A stretch of 11,522 nt of DNA from Aquabacterium sp. (GCA_030654555.1 JAURXG010000522.1:1-11522); one strand, 5' to 3'; shown: positions 1 through 8,501, numbered from the stretch's first letter. Program-made: numbers and translations. Notes: generated from the sequence alone by a model not told the origin.

Positions 1-102
1 CGCATCGGCGGGCAAGCGCTGCGCGGGCGCCGCAGGTGCTGCGGCGGTTGCCGGCGATGCGGCAGTTGCGGGCGCTGCGGGTGGTGTGGGCGGGCGTGTC
101 AT
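1..102 (-). CDS. N-terminal start of an unidentified protein, cut by the window edge
   Basis: This is an open frame of 34 codons that begins at an ATG (102-100) and runs off the left edge. The ATG overlaps the stop codon of the CheB-CheR gene as ATGA, which is the main evidence that it is a real gene and is translationally coupled. The visible residues are rich in Ala and Pro (it starts MTRPPTPPAAPATAA) and look like a disordered leader rather than a domain or a signal peptide. No clear Shine-Dalgarno sequence precedes the ATG, which fits coupling. Genes following CheB-CheR-PAS fusions in related bacteria are often PAS sensor histidine kinases or response regulators. That would fit here, but no residue in view shows it. 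Confidence 0.6.
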   Translation of the reverse strand, partial: MTRPPTPPAAPATAASPATAAAPAAPAQRLPADA

Positions 103-3100
103 GGCGGCGCACCCGGGTGGGCGCCGTCGGCCTCGACCACCAGCAGCCAGTTCGGGCTGGCGGCGTCGGGCTCGGCGATCGGCCGCGCGCTCAGCCACAG
201 ACGCTGCGGGCCCGGCGCCGGCAGCGCGAGGTCCAGCGGCTGGCGCTCGAACGCGCGCTCGCGCGGCAGACGCGTCTCCAGCAGCGCATGCAGGGCCGGC
301 ACGTCCCAGCCACCCTGGCCGATGTGAAACACGCGGCGTCCCACGGCGGCCTCGCGCGGCACGCCGTACCGGCTGCAGAAGGCCCGGTTGGCCGACAGCA
401 CCTGCAGCTGTGCGTCGAGCACCAGCAAGGGCTCGCGCAGCGCGTCGACGATGGCCTCGGCCAGCGCCAGCGCCTTGCGCGCGGCCAGCGCATGCACCCG
501 CTCGGTGACATCGGTGAAGGTCAGCACCACGCCGTCGATCAGGTCGTCGACCGTGCGGTAGGGCTGGATGCGCGCCAGGTACCAGGTGCCCGCGGCGGTG
601 CAGACCTCGCGCTCGATCGGGGCCAGCGTCTCCAGCACCGTCTGGGCATCGGCGAGCAGGCCATCGCCCTGCAGGTCGCTGCGGATGTCGGCCAGCGCGC
701 GCCCGACGTCGGTGGCCACCAGCCGGAACACCCGCGTGGCATCGCGCGTGAAGCGCCGGATCTTGAGCTGGCGGTCGAGGAAGATCGTGCCGACACGGAT
801 GTTGTCGAGCAGGTTCTTCATGTCGTCCTGCATGTCGGCCATCTGCTCGATCTTGACCTGCAGCTCGCTGTTGACGGTGACCAGCTCCTCGTTGACCGAC
901 TGAAGTTCCTCGCGCGAGGTTTCCATCTCCTCGTTGGTGGATTGCAGCTCCTCGTTGGTCGACTGCAGCTCTTCGTTGGTGGACTTCAGCTCCTCGTTGG
1001 AGAGCTGCTGCTCCTCGACCAGCGCACTCATGCTCTGGCGCGCGAAGGCCAGTTCACGCTCCAGCTCCAGTTGCGCCTGGGCCTGCGCCTGCGCCGACGG
1101 GCCGCCGCGCGGCTTGCGCAGCCGCCGCGGCGGCAGGCCCTCGGGCTGGTCCTGGAAGCTGACCAGCAGCAGGTTCAGCGGCTCGCCGGCCTCGGACAAC
1201 GGGCGCACGCTCAGCCGCAGGGGCTGCAGGTGGCCGTCGAGCTGCAGCTGCAGCGGGCGGCCCAGCACCGGCACGCCCTGGCGCGCCTGCACCAGGGCCT
1301 CGCGCAGCTCGAGCTGCAGGCCGTCGCGCGCCATCTCGACCAGGCTGCGCGTGGGCTGGCCGGGCGCCGGCCGCAGGTAGCGGCCGGTTTCGCCATGCAC
1401 GTAGAGCAGGTCGCCCTGCAGGTCGGTGACCACCGAGGCCGGCGCATAGGCCTGCAGCAGCGCGCGCCGCGCCACGTCGGCGATGTGCTGCTCGCGCGGA
1501 CGCCCCCGGGGCGCCAGGGCTTGATCGCTGCCGCTGCCCACCGTCCAGGCGTGGCCGCTGCCGGGCAGGCTGCGGCCGGCACCGGCCACGGGCAGCGCGC
1601 GGTAGAGCTTCCACTTGCGGCTGATGGGTTCGAACAGGTCAGTGTGCCGGCCCACGCTTTCGGAGGGCGACAGCATCAGCACGCCGCCGGGCTTGAGCAC
1701 GTAGTGAAAGGTGCGGATCAGCCGGTCCTGCAGCTCGGGCTGCAGGTAGATCAGCAGGTTGCGGCAGGCCAGCAGGTCGAGCCGGGTGAAGGGCGGATCG
1801 CGCGTCACGCTCTGCACCGCAAACACCACCATCTCGCGGATCTCCTTCTTGACGCGGTAGCCGTCGGGCTCGCGGCTGAAGTGGCGGCGCAGCCGCTCGG
1901 GGGTCAGGTCCTGGGCGATGTTCGTCGGGTACAGGCCGACCCGCGCGACGGCGATCGCGTCTTCGTCGAGATCGGTGCTGTAGAGCTGCACCTTCAGGTC
2001 GAGCTGCAGGTCGTCGAGCAGCTCGCGCAGCAGGATCGCGATCGAGTAGGCCTCTTCGCCGGTGGCGCAACCGGCCACCCAGATGCGCAGGGTGTCGACG
2101 TCCGACTTGGCCGCCAGCAGGTCGCGCAGCACGTCGGACTTGAGCGCCGCGAAGGCCTGCGGATCGCGGAAGAAGCTGGTGACGTTGATCAGCATCTCGC
2201 GGAACAGCGTCTGCAGTTCGGCCGGGTGCTGCTTGAGGTGGCGCGCGTAGACCTCGGCGTCGTCGATGCCGTGCAGCGCCATGCGGCGTTCGATGCGGCG
2301 GTTCACCGTGCTGGGCTTGTACTGCGAGAAATCGTGCCCGCAGCCCAGCCGCAGCAAGGTGAGGATGCGCGCCAGGCCCGCCGGCGGCACCGGTTGGCCG
2401 CTGGGCCCGCGCCCCGGCAGCGCCTGCGCGGCCTTGCGCAGCGCGGCCGGCATGCGCTCGACCGGCAGCACCTGGTTGGCATAGCCGGCGGCGATGGCGC
2501 TGGCCGGCATGCTGGCGTACTGGGCGGTGGTCGGGTCCTGCACCAGGCACAGGCCGCCGGCGCCGAAGATCGCCCGCAGCCCCAGCGTGCCGTCGCTGCC
2601 ACTGCCCGAGAGCACGACGCCCATCGCGCCGTCGCCCTGGTCTTCGGCCAGCGAGCGGAAGAACGCGTCGATCGGCAGGCGCTGGCCGCGTGGCTCGGCC
2701 GGCTCGCTGAGCTGCAGGCGGCCGTGAAAGATCCCCATGTCGCGGTTGGGCGGGATGATGTAGACGTGGTCCGGCGCCACGGCCATCTGGTCGTGCACCT
2801 CCACCACCGGCATGGCCGTGCTGCGCTGCAGGATCTCGCTGAGGATGCTGGGGTGGCTGGGATCGAGGTGCTGCACCACCACGAAGCACAGTCCGCTGTC
2901 GGGCGGCGTCGCGCGCAAGAACTGGTCCAGCGCCTCCAGCCCGCCGGCCGAGGCGCCCAGCCCGACGATGGCGAAACGGTGCCGCGGCGCCGGAGCGGGC
3001 TCGACCGGCTTGGCGTCGTCCGGCGCGGCCGCCACGACGGGGGCCGTCGCCGGCCTGGCGACGCCGGTACGGCGGGCAGTGGTCTGCGGACGGGGGCCCG

Positions 3101-3128
3101 GTGTGGCACGCGGTTTCTGGGTTGGCAT
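99..3128 (-). CDS. CheB-CheR-PAS fusion: chemotaxis-type methylesterase/methyltransferase with coiled coil and PAS domains
   Basis: This 1009-residue cytoplasmic signalling protein joins the two receptor-modifying enzymes of chemotaxis. A Pro/Ala-rich tail (1-50) leads to a CheB methylesterase domain (about 52-235) with the expected triad: Ser60 in GASAGG, His87 in QHLDP, Asp179 in SGSGSDGT. A CheR S-adenosylmethionine methyltransferase follows (about 252-510), with FFRD (319-322), GCATGEEAYS (353-362) and ACRNLLIY (454-461). After a PAS-like stretch (about 550-660), a heptad coiled coil (about 686-765) built on NEELQST repeats leads to two PAS domains (about 770-885 and 890-1000). There is no N-terminal receiver domain, so CheA phosphorylation cannot control the esterase in the usual way. 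Such fusions usually act in non-flagellar or sensory kinase systems; that is family knowledge. GGGA lies seven bases before the chosen ATG. The gene overlaps the next one by ATGA. Confidence 0.93.
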   Translation of the reverse strand: MPTQKPRATPGPRPQTTARRTGVARPATAPVVAAAPDDAKPVEPAPAPRHRFAIVGLGASAGGLEALDQFLRATPPDSGLCFVVVQHLDPSHPSILSEILQRSTAMPVVEVHDQMAVAPDHVYIIPPNRDMGIFHGRLQLSEPAEPRGQRLPIDAFFRSLAEDQGDGAMGVVLSGSGSDGTLGLRAIFGAGGLCLVQDPTTAQYASMPASAIAAGYANQVLPVERMPAALRKAAQALPGRGPSGQPVPPAGLARILTLLRLGCGHDFSQYKPSTVNRRIERRMALHGIDDAEVYARHLKQHPAELQTLFREMLINVTSFFRDPQAFAALKSDVLRDLLAAKSDVDTLRIWVAGCATGEEAYSIAILLRELLDDLQLDLKVQLYSTDLDEDAIAVARVGLYPTNIAQDLTPERLRRHFSREPDGYRVKKEIREMVVFAVQSVTRDPPFTRLDLLACRNLLIYLQPELQDRLIRTFHYVLKPGGVLMLSPSESVGRHTDLFEPISRKWKLYRALPVAGAGRSLPGSGHAWTVGSGSDQALAPRGRPREQHIADVARRALLQAYAPASVVTDLQGDLLYVHGETGRYLRPAPGQPTRSLVEMARDGLQLELREALVQARQGVPVLGRPLQLQLDGHLQPLRLSVRPLSEAGEPLNLLLVSFQDQPEGLPPRRLRKPRGGPSAQAQAQAQLELERELAFARQSMSALVEEQQLSNEELKSTNEELQSTNEELQSTNEEMETSREELQSVNEELVTVNSELQVKIEQMADMQDDMKNLLDNIRVGTIFLDRQLKIRRFTRDATRVFRLVATDVGRALADIRSDLQGDGLLADAQTVLETLAPIEREVCTAAGTWYLARIQPYRTVDDLIDGVVLTFTDVTERVHALAARKALALAEAIVDALREPLLVLDAQLQVLSANRAFCSRYGVPREAAVGRRVFHIGQGGWDVPALHALLETRLPRERAFERQPLDLALPAPGPQRLWLSARPIAEPDAASPNWLLVVEADGAHPGAPP
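927..1010. repeat. Four 21-bp tandem units encoding the coiled-coil heptads of the CheB-CheR fusion
   Basis: Four adjacent 21-bp units begin at 927, 948, 969 and 990. The first three differ at only a few positions, and the fourth diverges in its last third. They lie inside the CheB-CheR gene and encode residues 707-734, four seven-residue steps of the form S/T-N-E-E-L/M-x-S/T. The unit equals one heptad, so gain or loss of a copy would keep the frame and change linker length by one coiled-coil turn pair. This NEELQST pattern is common in CheB-CheR-PAS proteins and is a protein-level repeat rather than a mobile element. Confidence 0.85.
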
Positions 3129-3202
3129 CCGACGATCCCGTGGTTTTCAGGTGCCGGCGTCTGAAGGCAACGGCTCCGAAGACCTTGTGCGCGAAGTGGC
3201 CG

Positions 3203-3220
3203 CTTAATTTATCACTTCAT
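3203..3220 (-). promoter_or_regulatory. AT-rich island, possible promoter of the CheB-CheR operon
   Basis: The 200-base gap between gloA and the CheB-CheR gene is GC-rich except for this short AT-rich patch, which reads GTGATAAATTAAG on the minus strand. It lies about 75-90 bases before the CheB-CheR start, a plausible place for a -10 element. I could not find a convincing -35 box at the right spacing, nor a sigma-28 pattern, so this is weak positional evidence only. Confidence 0.22.
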
Positions 3221-3328
3221 CTCGACGCGACGCTGCCCCCGTTAACCCGTGTCTGCGCAGGCTCAAGCCCGCGGCAGGGTGCGCCCGGTGCGCGCCGCAG
3301 GACCGCGCCGCCGGACCGCGCCCCCGGG

Positions 3329-3865
3329 TCAGCGCCCCAGCGCGGCCAGCCGGGCGGCCTCGACGATCTCGATCCAGTAGCCGTCGGGGTCCTTGATGAA
3401 GGCCACGTCCTTCATCCTGCCCTGGTCGGGGCGCTTCACGTAAGGCACCTGGTGCTGGTCGAACCAGGCCACGGCCGCATCCAGGTCGGGCACCGAGAAG
3501 CAGATGTGGCCGAAGCCCTGGGGCTGCGCATTGCCGTCGTGGTACTTGAAGTCGGCCTGTTGTTCGGTGCCCCAGTTGTGGGTGAGCTCGAGCACGCCGC
3601 GCTGCGAGAAAGTCCAGGTCATGCGCTCGCCCGCATCCTGGGGCACGCCGTTGACCGGCGGCAGGTGCGCCAGGAAGTACAGCGAGAAGCTCATCTCCGG
3701 GAAGTCGAGCTTGCGCAGCACGCGCAGGCCCATCACGCGGGTGTAGAAATCCAGCGCGACCGCCGGGTCCTTCACCCGCAGCATCGCGTGGTTGAAGACG
3801 AAGCCCTGCGTGGCGGCGTCGGGGGCGGCGCAGACGCCGGGGTGGTTTTCGGTGTTGAAGCTCAT
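3329..3865 (-). CDS. gloA: Lactoylglutathione lyase (glyoxalase I), eukaryote-like long form
   Basis: Glyoxalase I isomerises the hemithioacetal of methylglyoxal and glutathione to S-lactoylglutathione, the first step of methylglyoxal detoxification in the cytoplasm. The 178-residue protein resembles human GLO1 over nearly its whole length: MLRVKDP near residue 30, LDFYTRVMGL, FSLYFLA, LELTHNWGTE, GFGHICF and DPDGYWIE. The four metal ligands are visible as His26, Glu93, His120 and Glu166. His26 stands where human GLO1 has Gln. The length and the insertion after FSLYFLA place it in the long class, which in studied members is zinc-type, unlike the short nickel-type E. coli enzyme. I chose the ATG at 3865 because it starts just before the conserved region; upstream in-frame codons are unlike the family. 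It lies 46 bases after the acyl-CoA dehydrogenase gene and is probably co-transcribed with it. Confidence 0.94.
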   Translation of the reverse strand: MSFNTENHPGVCAAPDAATQGFVFNHAMLRVKDPAVALDFYTRVMGLRVLRKLDFPEMSFSLYFLAHLPPVNGVPQDAGERMTWTFSQRGVLELTHNWGTEQQADFKYHDGNAQPQGFGHICFSVPDLDAAVAWFDQHQVPYVKRPDQGRMKDVAFIKDPDGYWIEIVEAARLAALGR

Positions 3866-3911
3866 GCCGGCATCATCGCGCAAACGCCGCGCCGCGCCGG
3901 CCGCAGCACGC

Positions 3912-5171
<1,260 letters not shown>

Positions 5172-5207
5172 GGGGGCGGATATTCGGCGCGGCCCGGCAC
5201 GCGGCTT

Positions 5208-5221
5208 GTCGCTTCAGCGAC
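5208..5221. repeat. Short inverted repeat in the divergent promoter region
   Basis: GTCGCT and AGCGAC form a perfect 6-bp inverted repeat with a 2-base spacer. It sits in the 159-base gap between the divergent acyl-CoA dehydrogenase and HAD genes, about 37 bases before the dehydrogenase start. A second short palindrome, CGGGGCCCCG, follows at 5226-5235. The placement would suit an operator, but short palindromes are frequent at this GC content. No -10/-35 pair was clear in this gap. Confidence 0.25.
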
Positions 5222-5330
5222 GCCGCGGGGCCCCGCCCGGCGTTGCGCGCATGGGCCTTGCGCCAGATCAAGCCATCGCCCCCCGCCGCAGCGGCATCGA
5301 CCGGCCGCCGGATTGCGGCATCATCCCGCG

Positions 5331-6065
5331 ATGAACACGCTGGCCAACGACATCCGCGCCCTCACCTTCGACGTCTTCGGCACCGTGGTCGACTGGCGCA
5401 GTTCGATCATCGGCGAGGGCCGGGCGCTGCAGCAGCGGCTGGGTGCGGCCGGGGGCGCACCGGCCGACTGGCCCGCGCTGGCCGATGCCTGGCGCGCCGG
5501 CTACTTCTCCACCATGGCGCAGGTCACCCGGGGTGAACTGGCGCCGGACAACGTCGACGGGCTGCACCGCCTGATCCTCGACCGGCTGTTGCCACGTTTC
5601 GGACTGGGCCACCTGCCCGAGGCCGAGCGCGACCACCTGAACCGCGCCTGGCACCGCCTGGCGCCCTGGCCCGACAGCGTGGCAGGGCTGACGCGGCTGC
5701 GCAGCCGCTACGTCACCGCCACCTTGTCCAATGGCAACGTGGCGCTGTTGGTCAACATGGCCAAGCACGCCGGCCTGCCCTGGGACTGCGTGCTGTCGGC
5801 CGAGCTGGTCGGCCGCTTCAAGCCCGATCTGGAGGTCTACCGCACGGCCGCCCGTTGGCTGGGCTTTGAGCCCGGCCAGGTGATGATGGTCGCGGCGCAT
5901 CCGTTCGACCTGGCCGCGGCGCAGCGCGCGGGGCTCAAGACCGCCTACATCCCCCGGCCCGACGAACGTGGCCCGGGCGGTCCGATGGAGCCGGTGGGCG
6001 ACACGCACTTCGACATCGTCGCGCCCGACCTGGGGGCGCTGGCCACGCAGCTCGGCATCGCCTGA
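5331..6065 (+). CDS. HAD-superfamily hydrolase, type II haloacid dehalogenase-like
   Basis: This 244-residue cytoplasmic hydrolase has the HAD motifs in order: nucleophile Asp14 and Thr18 in FDVFGTVVDW, Ser133-Asn134 in LSNGN (motif II), Lys164 in GRFKPD (motif III), and Asp193 near AAHPFDL (motif IV). Spacing and length fit the L-2-haloacid dehalogenase subfamily (about 220-245 residues). Two positions do not fit that reaction well. The Ser-x-Asn pair before the motif IV Asp in true dehalogenases is Ala188 and His190 here, and I see no clear equivalent of the halide-abstracting Arg after the first helix. It may therefore be a phosphatase-like or other HAD enzyme; the natural substrate is unknown. 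The ATG at 5331 is preferred to a TTG at 5313 because it places FDVFGT at the usual distance. There is no strong Shine-Dalgarno. The next gene starts 41 bases after its stop. Confidence 0.85.
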   Translation: MNTLANDIRALTFDVFGTVVDWRSSIIGEGRALQQRLGAAGGAPADWPALADAWRAGYFSTMAQVTRGELAPDNVDGLHRLILDRLLPRFGLGHLPEAERDHLNRAWHRLAPWPDSVAGLTRLRSRYVTATLSNGNVALLVNMAKHAGLPWDCVLSAELVGRFKPDLEVYRTAARWLGFEPGQVMMVAAHPFDLAAAQRAGLKTAYIPRPDERGPGGPMEPVGDTHFDIVAPDLGALATQLGIA

Positions 6066-6105
6066 ATTGACCACCGTCACTTTCCGGTCAGGCCATGAAG
6101 GCAAC

Positions 6106-6498
6106 ATGCACGCCATGCACGGAGTTCCCAGAACCATCCCGATCCAGAACGCCGAGCCCGGGGTGGCGGGTTGTGGCCACTGCCTGCAGGGCGACGACGG
6201 CGAGCCGGTGTGCCGCACCGTGCGGGGCGATGCCAGCGAGGCGCCACGCCTCAGCGGCCCGTCCGCCGAGGTGCAGCGGCTGATGGCCGCACTGGCAACG
6301 GTGCTGGGCTTTGCCGATGAATCCGGTCCGCGGGCCGGCGCTGGCCTGGTGCAGGCGCTCAAGGTGCTGCCCGGCGAGGTGGAACTGCAGCTGGCCGTGG
6401 GCCGGCACTGCGGCGGCGCCACGCTGGCCGACAGCGCCTTCGAGGCGCTGCGCGGCCTGCTGCCCGACACCGACATCTACGTCACGCTGGCGGCCTGA
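6106..6498 (+). CDS. Small Cys-containing protein of unknown function (CGHC motif)
   Basis: I do not recognise this 130-residue protein as a named family. GAAGG precedes the ATG at 6106 by four bases; a second in-frame ATG at 6115 is possible. The N-terminal third carries Cys23 and Cys26 (CGHC) and Cys36, a possible metal or redox site. The rest is a helix (about 53-68), then a predicted strand LPGEVELQLAVG, Cys102 in HCGGATLADSAF, a helix, and a closing strand DTDIYVTL. The strand-Cys-helix-strand layout recalls the second half of MIP18/DUF59 proteins, which work in iron-sulfur cluster assembly. That is a shape resemblance only, since the usual N-terminal Asp-Pro-Glu motif is absent. It follows the HAD gene by 41 bases on the same strand and may share its transcript. 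No signal peptide or membrane segment is seen. Confidence 0.75.
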   Translation: MHAMHGVPRTIPIQNAEPGVAGCGHCLQGDDGEPVCRTVRGDASEAPRLSGPSAEVQRLMAALATVLGFADESGPRAGAGLVQALKVLPGEVELQLAVGRHCGGATLADSAFEALRGLLPDTDIYVTLAA

Positions 6499-6511
6499 CC
6501 GGCTGTGCCGC

Positions 6512-6521
6512 GGGGCGCCCC
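6512..6521. repeat. 10-bp palindrome after the CGHC gene, possible hairpin
   Basis: GGGGCGCCCC follows the stop of the 130-residue gene by 13 bases, flanked by further CCGCGG palindromes. It could fold in RNA, but there is no T-run after it, so a classical intrinsic terminator is not shown. It lies in the convergent gap between the plus-strand pair and the small minus-strand gene. Confidence 0.25.
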
Positions 6522-6538
6522 TGCGCGGCCGCCGCGGT

Positions 6539-6610
6539 GGATCACCAGCGCGCGGCGAGTCATGAGCGCGCGGCGAGTCATGAGCGCGCGGCGGATCATG
6601 AGCGCGCGGC
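6539..6610. repeat. Four-copy 18-bp tandem repeat overlapping the end of the small secreted-protein gene
   Basis: Four 18-bp units start at 6539, 6557, 6575 and 6593. The two central units are identical (GAGTCATGAGCGCGCGGC), and the outer two differ at two to four positions in their first half. Units two to four contain the palindrome TCATGA next to GCGCGC. The rightmost unit supplies the last codons and the TGA stop of the minus-strand gene at 6596-6787. Because 18 is a multiple of three, the other intact units carry the same stop in the same frame. The rest of the array lies in the convergent gap after the plus-strand CGHC gene. The array is too short and unspaced to be a CRISPR. Confidence 0.9.
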
Positions 6611-6787
6611 GCGCGCGGGCGCGGCGCACAGTTGCTGGCCGGCCGTGACCTGCGACGCAATCAGCGCGCCGGCATGCTGTTCATCGGCCTGCGCACCCAG
6701 CGACAGCAGCACCGCCGAGGTGATCAGCGTGGCCATCGCCAGCGAGAGCAGTTGCTGGCCGGTGGCAAGGATGCGGGGGGTGTTCAT
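6596..6787 (-). CDS. Tiny predicted secreted protein of unknown function
   Basis: This 63-residue protein is supported by a good AGGAG Shine-Dalgarno sequence eight bases before the ATG and by a clear signal peptide. That peptide has a positive start (MNTPR), a hydrophobic core (about residues 13-30) and an Ala-Gln-Ala site at 32-34 for signal peptidase I. Cleavage there would leave only about 29 residues in the periplasm (starting DEQHAG) with a single Cys54. If uncleaved, it would be a one-span membrane protein. The C-terminus is Ala/Arg-rich, and its stop lies in the 18-bp tandem repeat, so the tail may have been altered by repeat growth. I do not recognise a family. It lies 139 bases downstream of the sugar-acid dehydratase on the same strand, with a GC hairpin between, so it may be an independent unit. 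Confidence 0.7.
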   Translation of the reverse strand: MNTPRILATGQQLLSLAMATLITSAVLLSLGAQADEQHAGALIASQVTAGQQLCAAPARAARS

Positions 6788-6889
6788 GGTGCGGCTCCTG
6801 GCGTGGGGCGGTTGCGATGAGCCTACTTTCGGTCCATCGACACGCCGGCGCGAGCGCGGCGCGACGAACTGCACGCCCACCCACCTGAA

Positions 6890-6904
6890 CCGCGCTACGC
6901 GCGG
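6890..6904 (-). terminator. GC hairpin after the sugar-acid dehydratase gene, possible operon end
   Basis: CCGCGC and GCGCGG pair perfectly around a TAC loop, about 22 bases past the stop of the UxaA-family gene. The position suits transcript ending or 3'-end protection for the four-gene operon. No T-run follows on the minus strand, so it is not a textbook intrinsic terminator. Confidence 0.35.
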
Positions 6905-6926
6905 ATGAACACCGCGCGCCGCCGCC

Positions 6927-8456
6927 TCACATCACCGCGCCCAGCTGCCAGGGCACGAATTCGCTCTGCCCGTAGCCGTGCAGCTCGCTCTTCGTCGCAC
7001 GGCCCGAGGCGGTGGCCAGCATCAGCTGGAAGATGCGCTCGCCGGCCTCGTCCACCGTCTCGCTGCCGTCGACGATGCCGCCGCAGTTGATGTCCATGTC
7101 CTCTTCCTGCCGCTGCCACAGCGCCGTGTTGGTCGCCAGCTTCAGCGACGGCGACGGCGCGCAGCCGTAGGCCGAACCACGCCCGGTGGTGAAGCAGATC
7201 AGGTTGGCGCCGCTGGCCACCTGGCCGGTGGCCGACACCGGGTCGTAGCCCGGTGAATCCATGTAGACGAAGCCCTGCGCGGTGACCGGCTGGGCAAACT
7301 CGTAAACATCCACCAGGTTGGTGGTGCCGCTCTTGGCGATGGCGCCCAGCGATTTTTCCAGGATGGTGGTCAGCCCACCCGCCTTGTTGCCGGCCGAGGG
7401 GTTGTTGTCCATGGTCATCGCGTTGCGGGCGGTGTAGGCCTCCCACCAGCGGATGCGCGCGATCAGCTTGTCGGCCACCGCGGGGCTGGCGGCACGGCGG
7501 GTCAGCAGGTGTTCGCCGCCGTAGATCTCGGGCGTTTCGCTGAGGATCGCGCTGCCGCCGTGGCGCACCAGCCGGTCGACCGCCGCGCCCAGCGCCGGGT
7601 TGGCGCTGATGCCCGAATAACCGTCCGAGCCGCCGCACTGCAGGCCCACCACCAGGTGGCGCGCCGGCACCGGCTGGCGCTTCACGCGGTTGGCCTCGGG
7701 CAGCATGGCGCGGATCAGCTCGACCCCGCGCGCCACGGTCTTGGCGGTACCGCCGGTGTCCTGGATGTTGAAGGCGACCAGCCGGGCGCCCTCCTGCAGG
7801 CCCTCCTGCGCGATCAGGCCCTGGATCTGGTTGGTCTCGCAGCCCAGGCCCACCACCAGCAGGCCGTGGAAGTTGGCATGGCGGGCGTAGCCGCCCAGCG
7901 TGCGGCGCAGCACCTGCAGCTCCTCGCCGTCGCTGGCGGTGGCGCAGCCCATGCCATGGGTCAGCGCCACCACGCCGTCGACGTTGGGGTAGGCGGCCAG
8001 CGCCTCGGGATGCACGTCGCGGCGGACGTGGTCGGCGATCGCCCGCGCGGCCGTGGCCGAGCAGTTCACGCTGGTCAGCACGCCGATGTAGTTGCGCGTG
8101 GCCACCCTGCCGTCGGCGCGCACGATGCCGTCGAAGCTGGCCGGCTCGGCCGCGTACACCGTGGGTTGGGCACCGGCGCCGGGCTCGTGCGCGCGCTCGA
8201 AGCTGGCAAAGGCCAGGTTGTGCGTGTGCACATGCTGGCCGGGCACGATGGCCTGGGTGGCATGGCCTATCACCTGGTTGTAGCGGCGCACCGGCTCGCC
8301 GGCCGCGATGGCCGCCGTGGCCAGCTTGTGGCCAGGGGGCACCAGGCCGGCGACCACCAGGCCGCCCTCCTCGGCCAGCGCCGTGCCGCCCAGCAACTGG
8401 CGGCGGGCGATGATCACGTTGTCGGCGGGATGGATGCGTATGGTCGGGGCTGTCAT
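6927..8456 (-). CDS. UxaA/GarD-family sugar-acid dehydratase (altronate/galactarate dehydratase-like)
   Basis: This 509-residue enzyme should remove water from an aldonate or aldarate to give a 2-keto-3-deoxy acid. It has both family parts fused: an N-terminal SAF domain (about 5-85) with DNV, IPPGHK-type and GHATQAIVPGQHVHTHN motifs, and the long C-terminal catalytic domain (about 105-505). Candidate metal-site cysteines lie in family motifs: Cys132 (SVNCSA), Cys171 (HGMGCAT), Cys206 (LGCETNQ), Cys274 (LQCGGSDGYSG) and Cys458 (INCGG). Characterised members need iron or another divalent metal. AGGAGA precedes the ATG by eight bases. Most databases would call it altronate dehydratase. However, the upstream SDR and FAH-type genes belong to the diketo route of L-fuconate, L-rhamnonate or pentonate breakdown, so one of those acids is a better guess at its substrate than altronate. 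It is the last gene of the run. Confidence 0.88.
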   Translation of the reverse strand: MTAPTIRIHPADNVIIARRQLLGGTALAEEGGLVVAGLVPPGHKLATAAIAAGEPVRRYNQVIGHATQAIVPGQHVHTHNLAFASFERAHEPGAGAQPTVYAAEPASFDGIVRADGRVATRNYIGVLTSVNCSATAARAIADHVRRDVHPEALAAYPNVDGVVALTHGMGCATASDGEELQVLRRTLGGYARHANFHGLLVVGLGCETNQIQGLIAQEGLQEGARLVAFNIQDTGGTAKTVARGVELIRAMLPEANRVKRQPVPARHLVVGLQCGGSDGYSGISANPALGAAVDRLVRHGGSAILSETPEIYGGEHLLTRRAASPAVADKLIARIRWWEAYTARNAMTMDNNPSAGNKAGGLTTILEKSLGAIAKSGTTNLVDVYEFAQPVTAQGFVYMDSPGYDPVSATGQVASGANLICFTTGRGSAYGCAPSPSLKLATNTALWQRQEEDMDINCGGIVDGSETVDEAGERIFQLMLATASGRATKSELHGYGQSEFVPWQLGAVM

Positions 8457-8501
8457 GGGGGTGGTCTCCTGGCCACCCCCGGCCCGCATGCGCAGGCCGG
8501 C

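Noticed and set aside
36..3164. A 1042-codon open frame on the plus strand opposite the CheB-CheR gene
   Set aside because: Its translation is low-complexity (Arg, Gln, Ala, Gly, His) with no domain, while the minus strand encodes intact CheB, CheR and PAS motifs. It is an antisense shadow caused by high GC and codon bias.
3300..3322. A 10-bp direct repeat (GGACCGCGCC) just past the gloA stop
   Set aside because: It has only two copies in very GC-rich sequence, with no hairpin plus T-run and no sign of an insertion or attachment site. Chance is a sufficient explanation.
6539..6610. The 18-bp repeats as a CRISPR array
   Set aside because: The units are directly adjacent with no spacers, are too short, and have no cas gene nearby.
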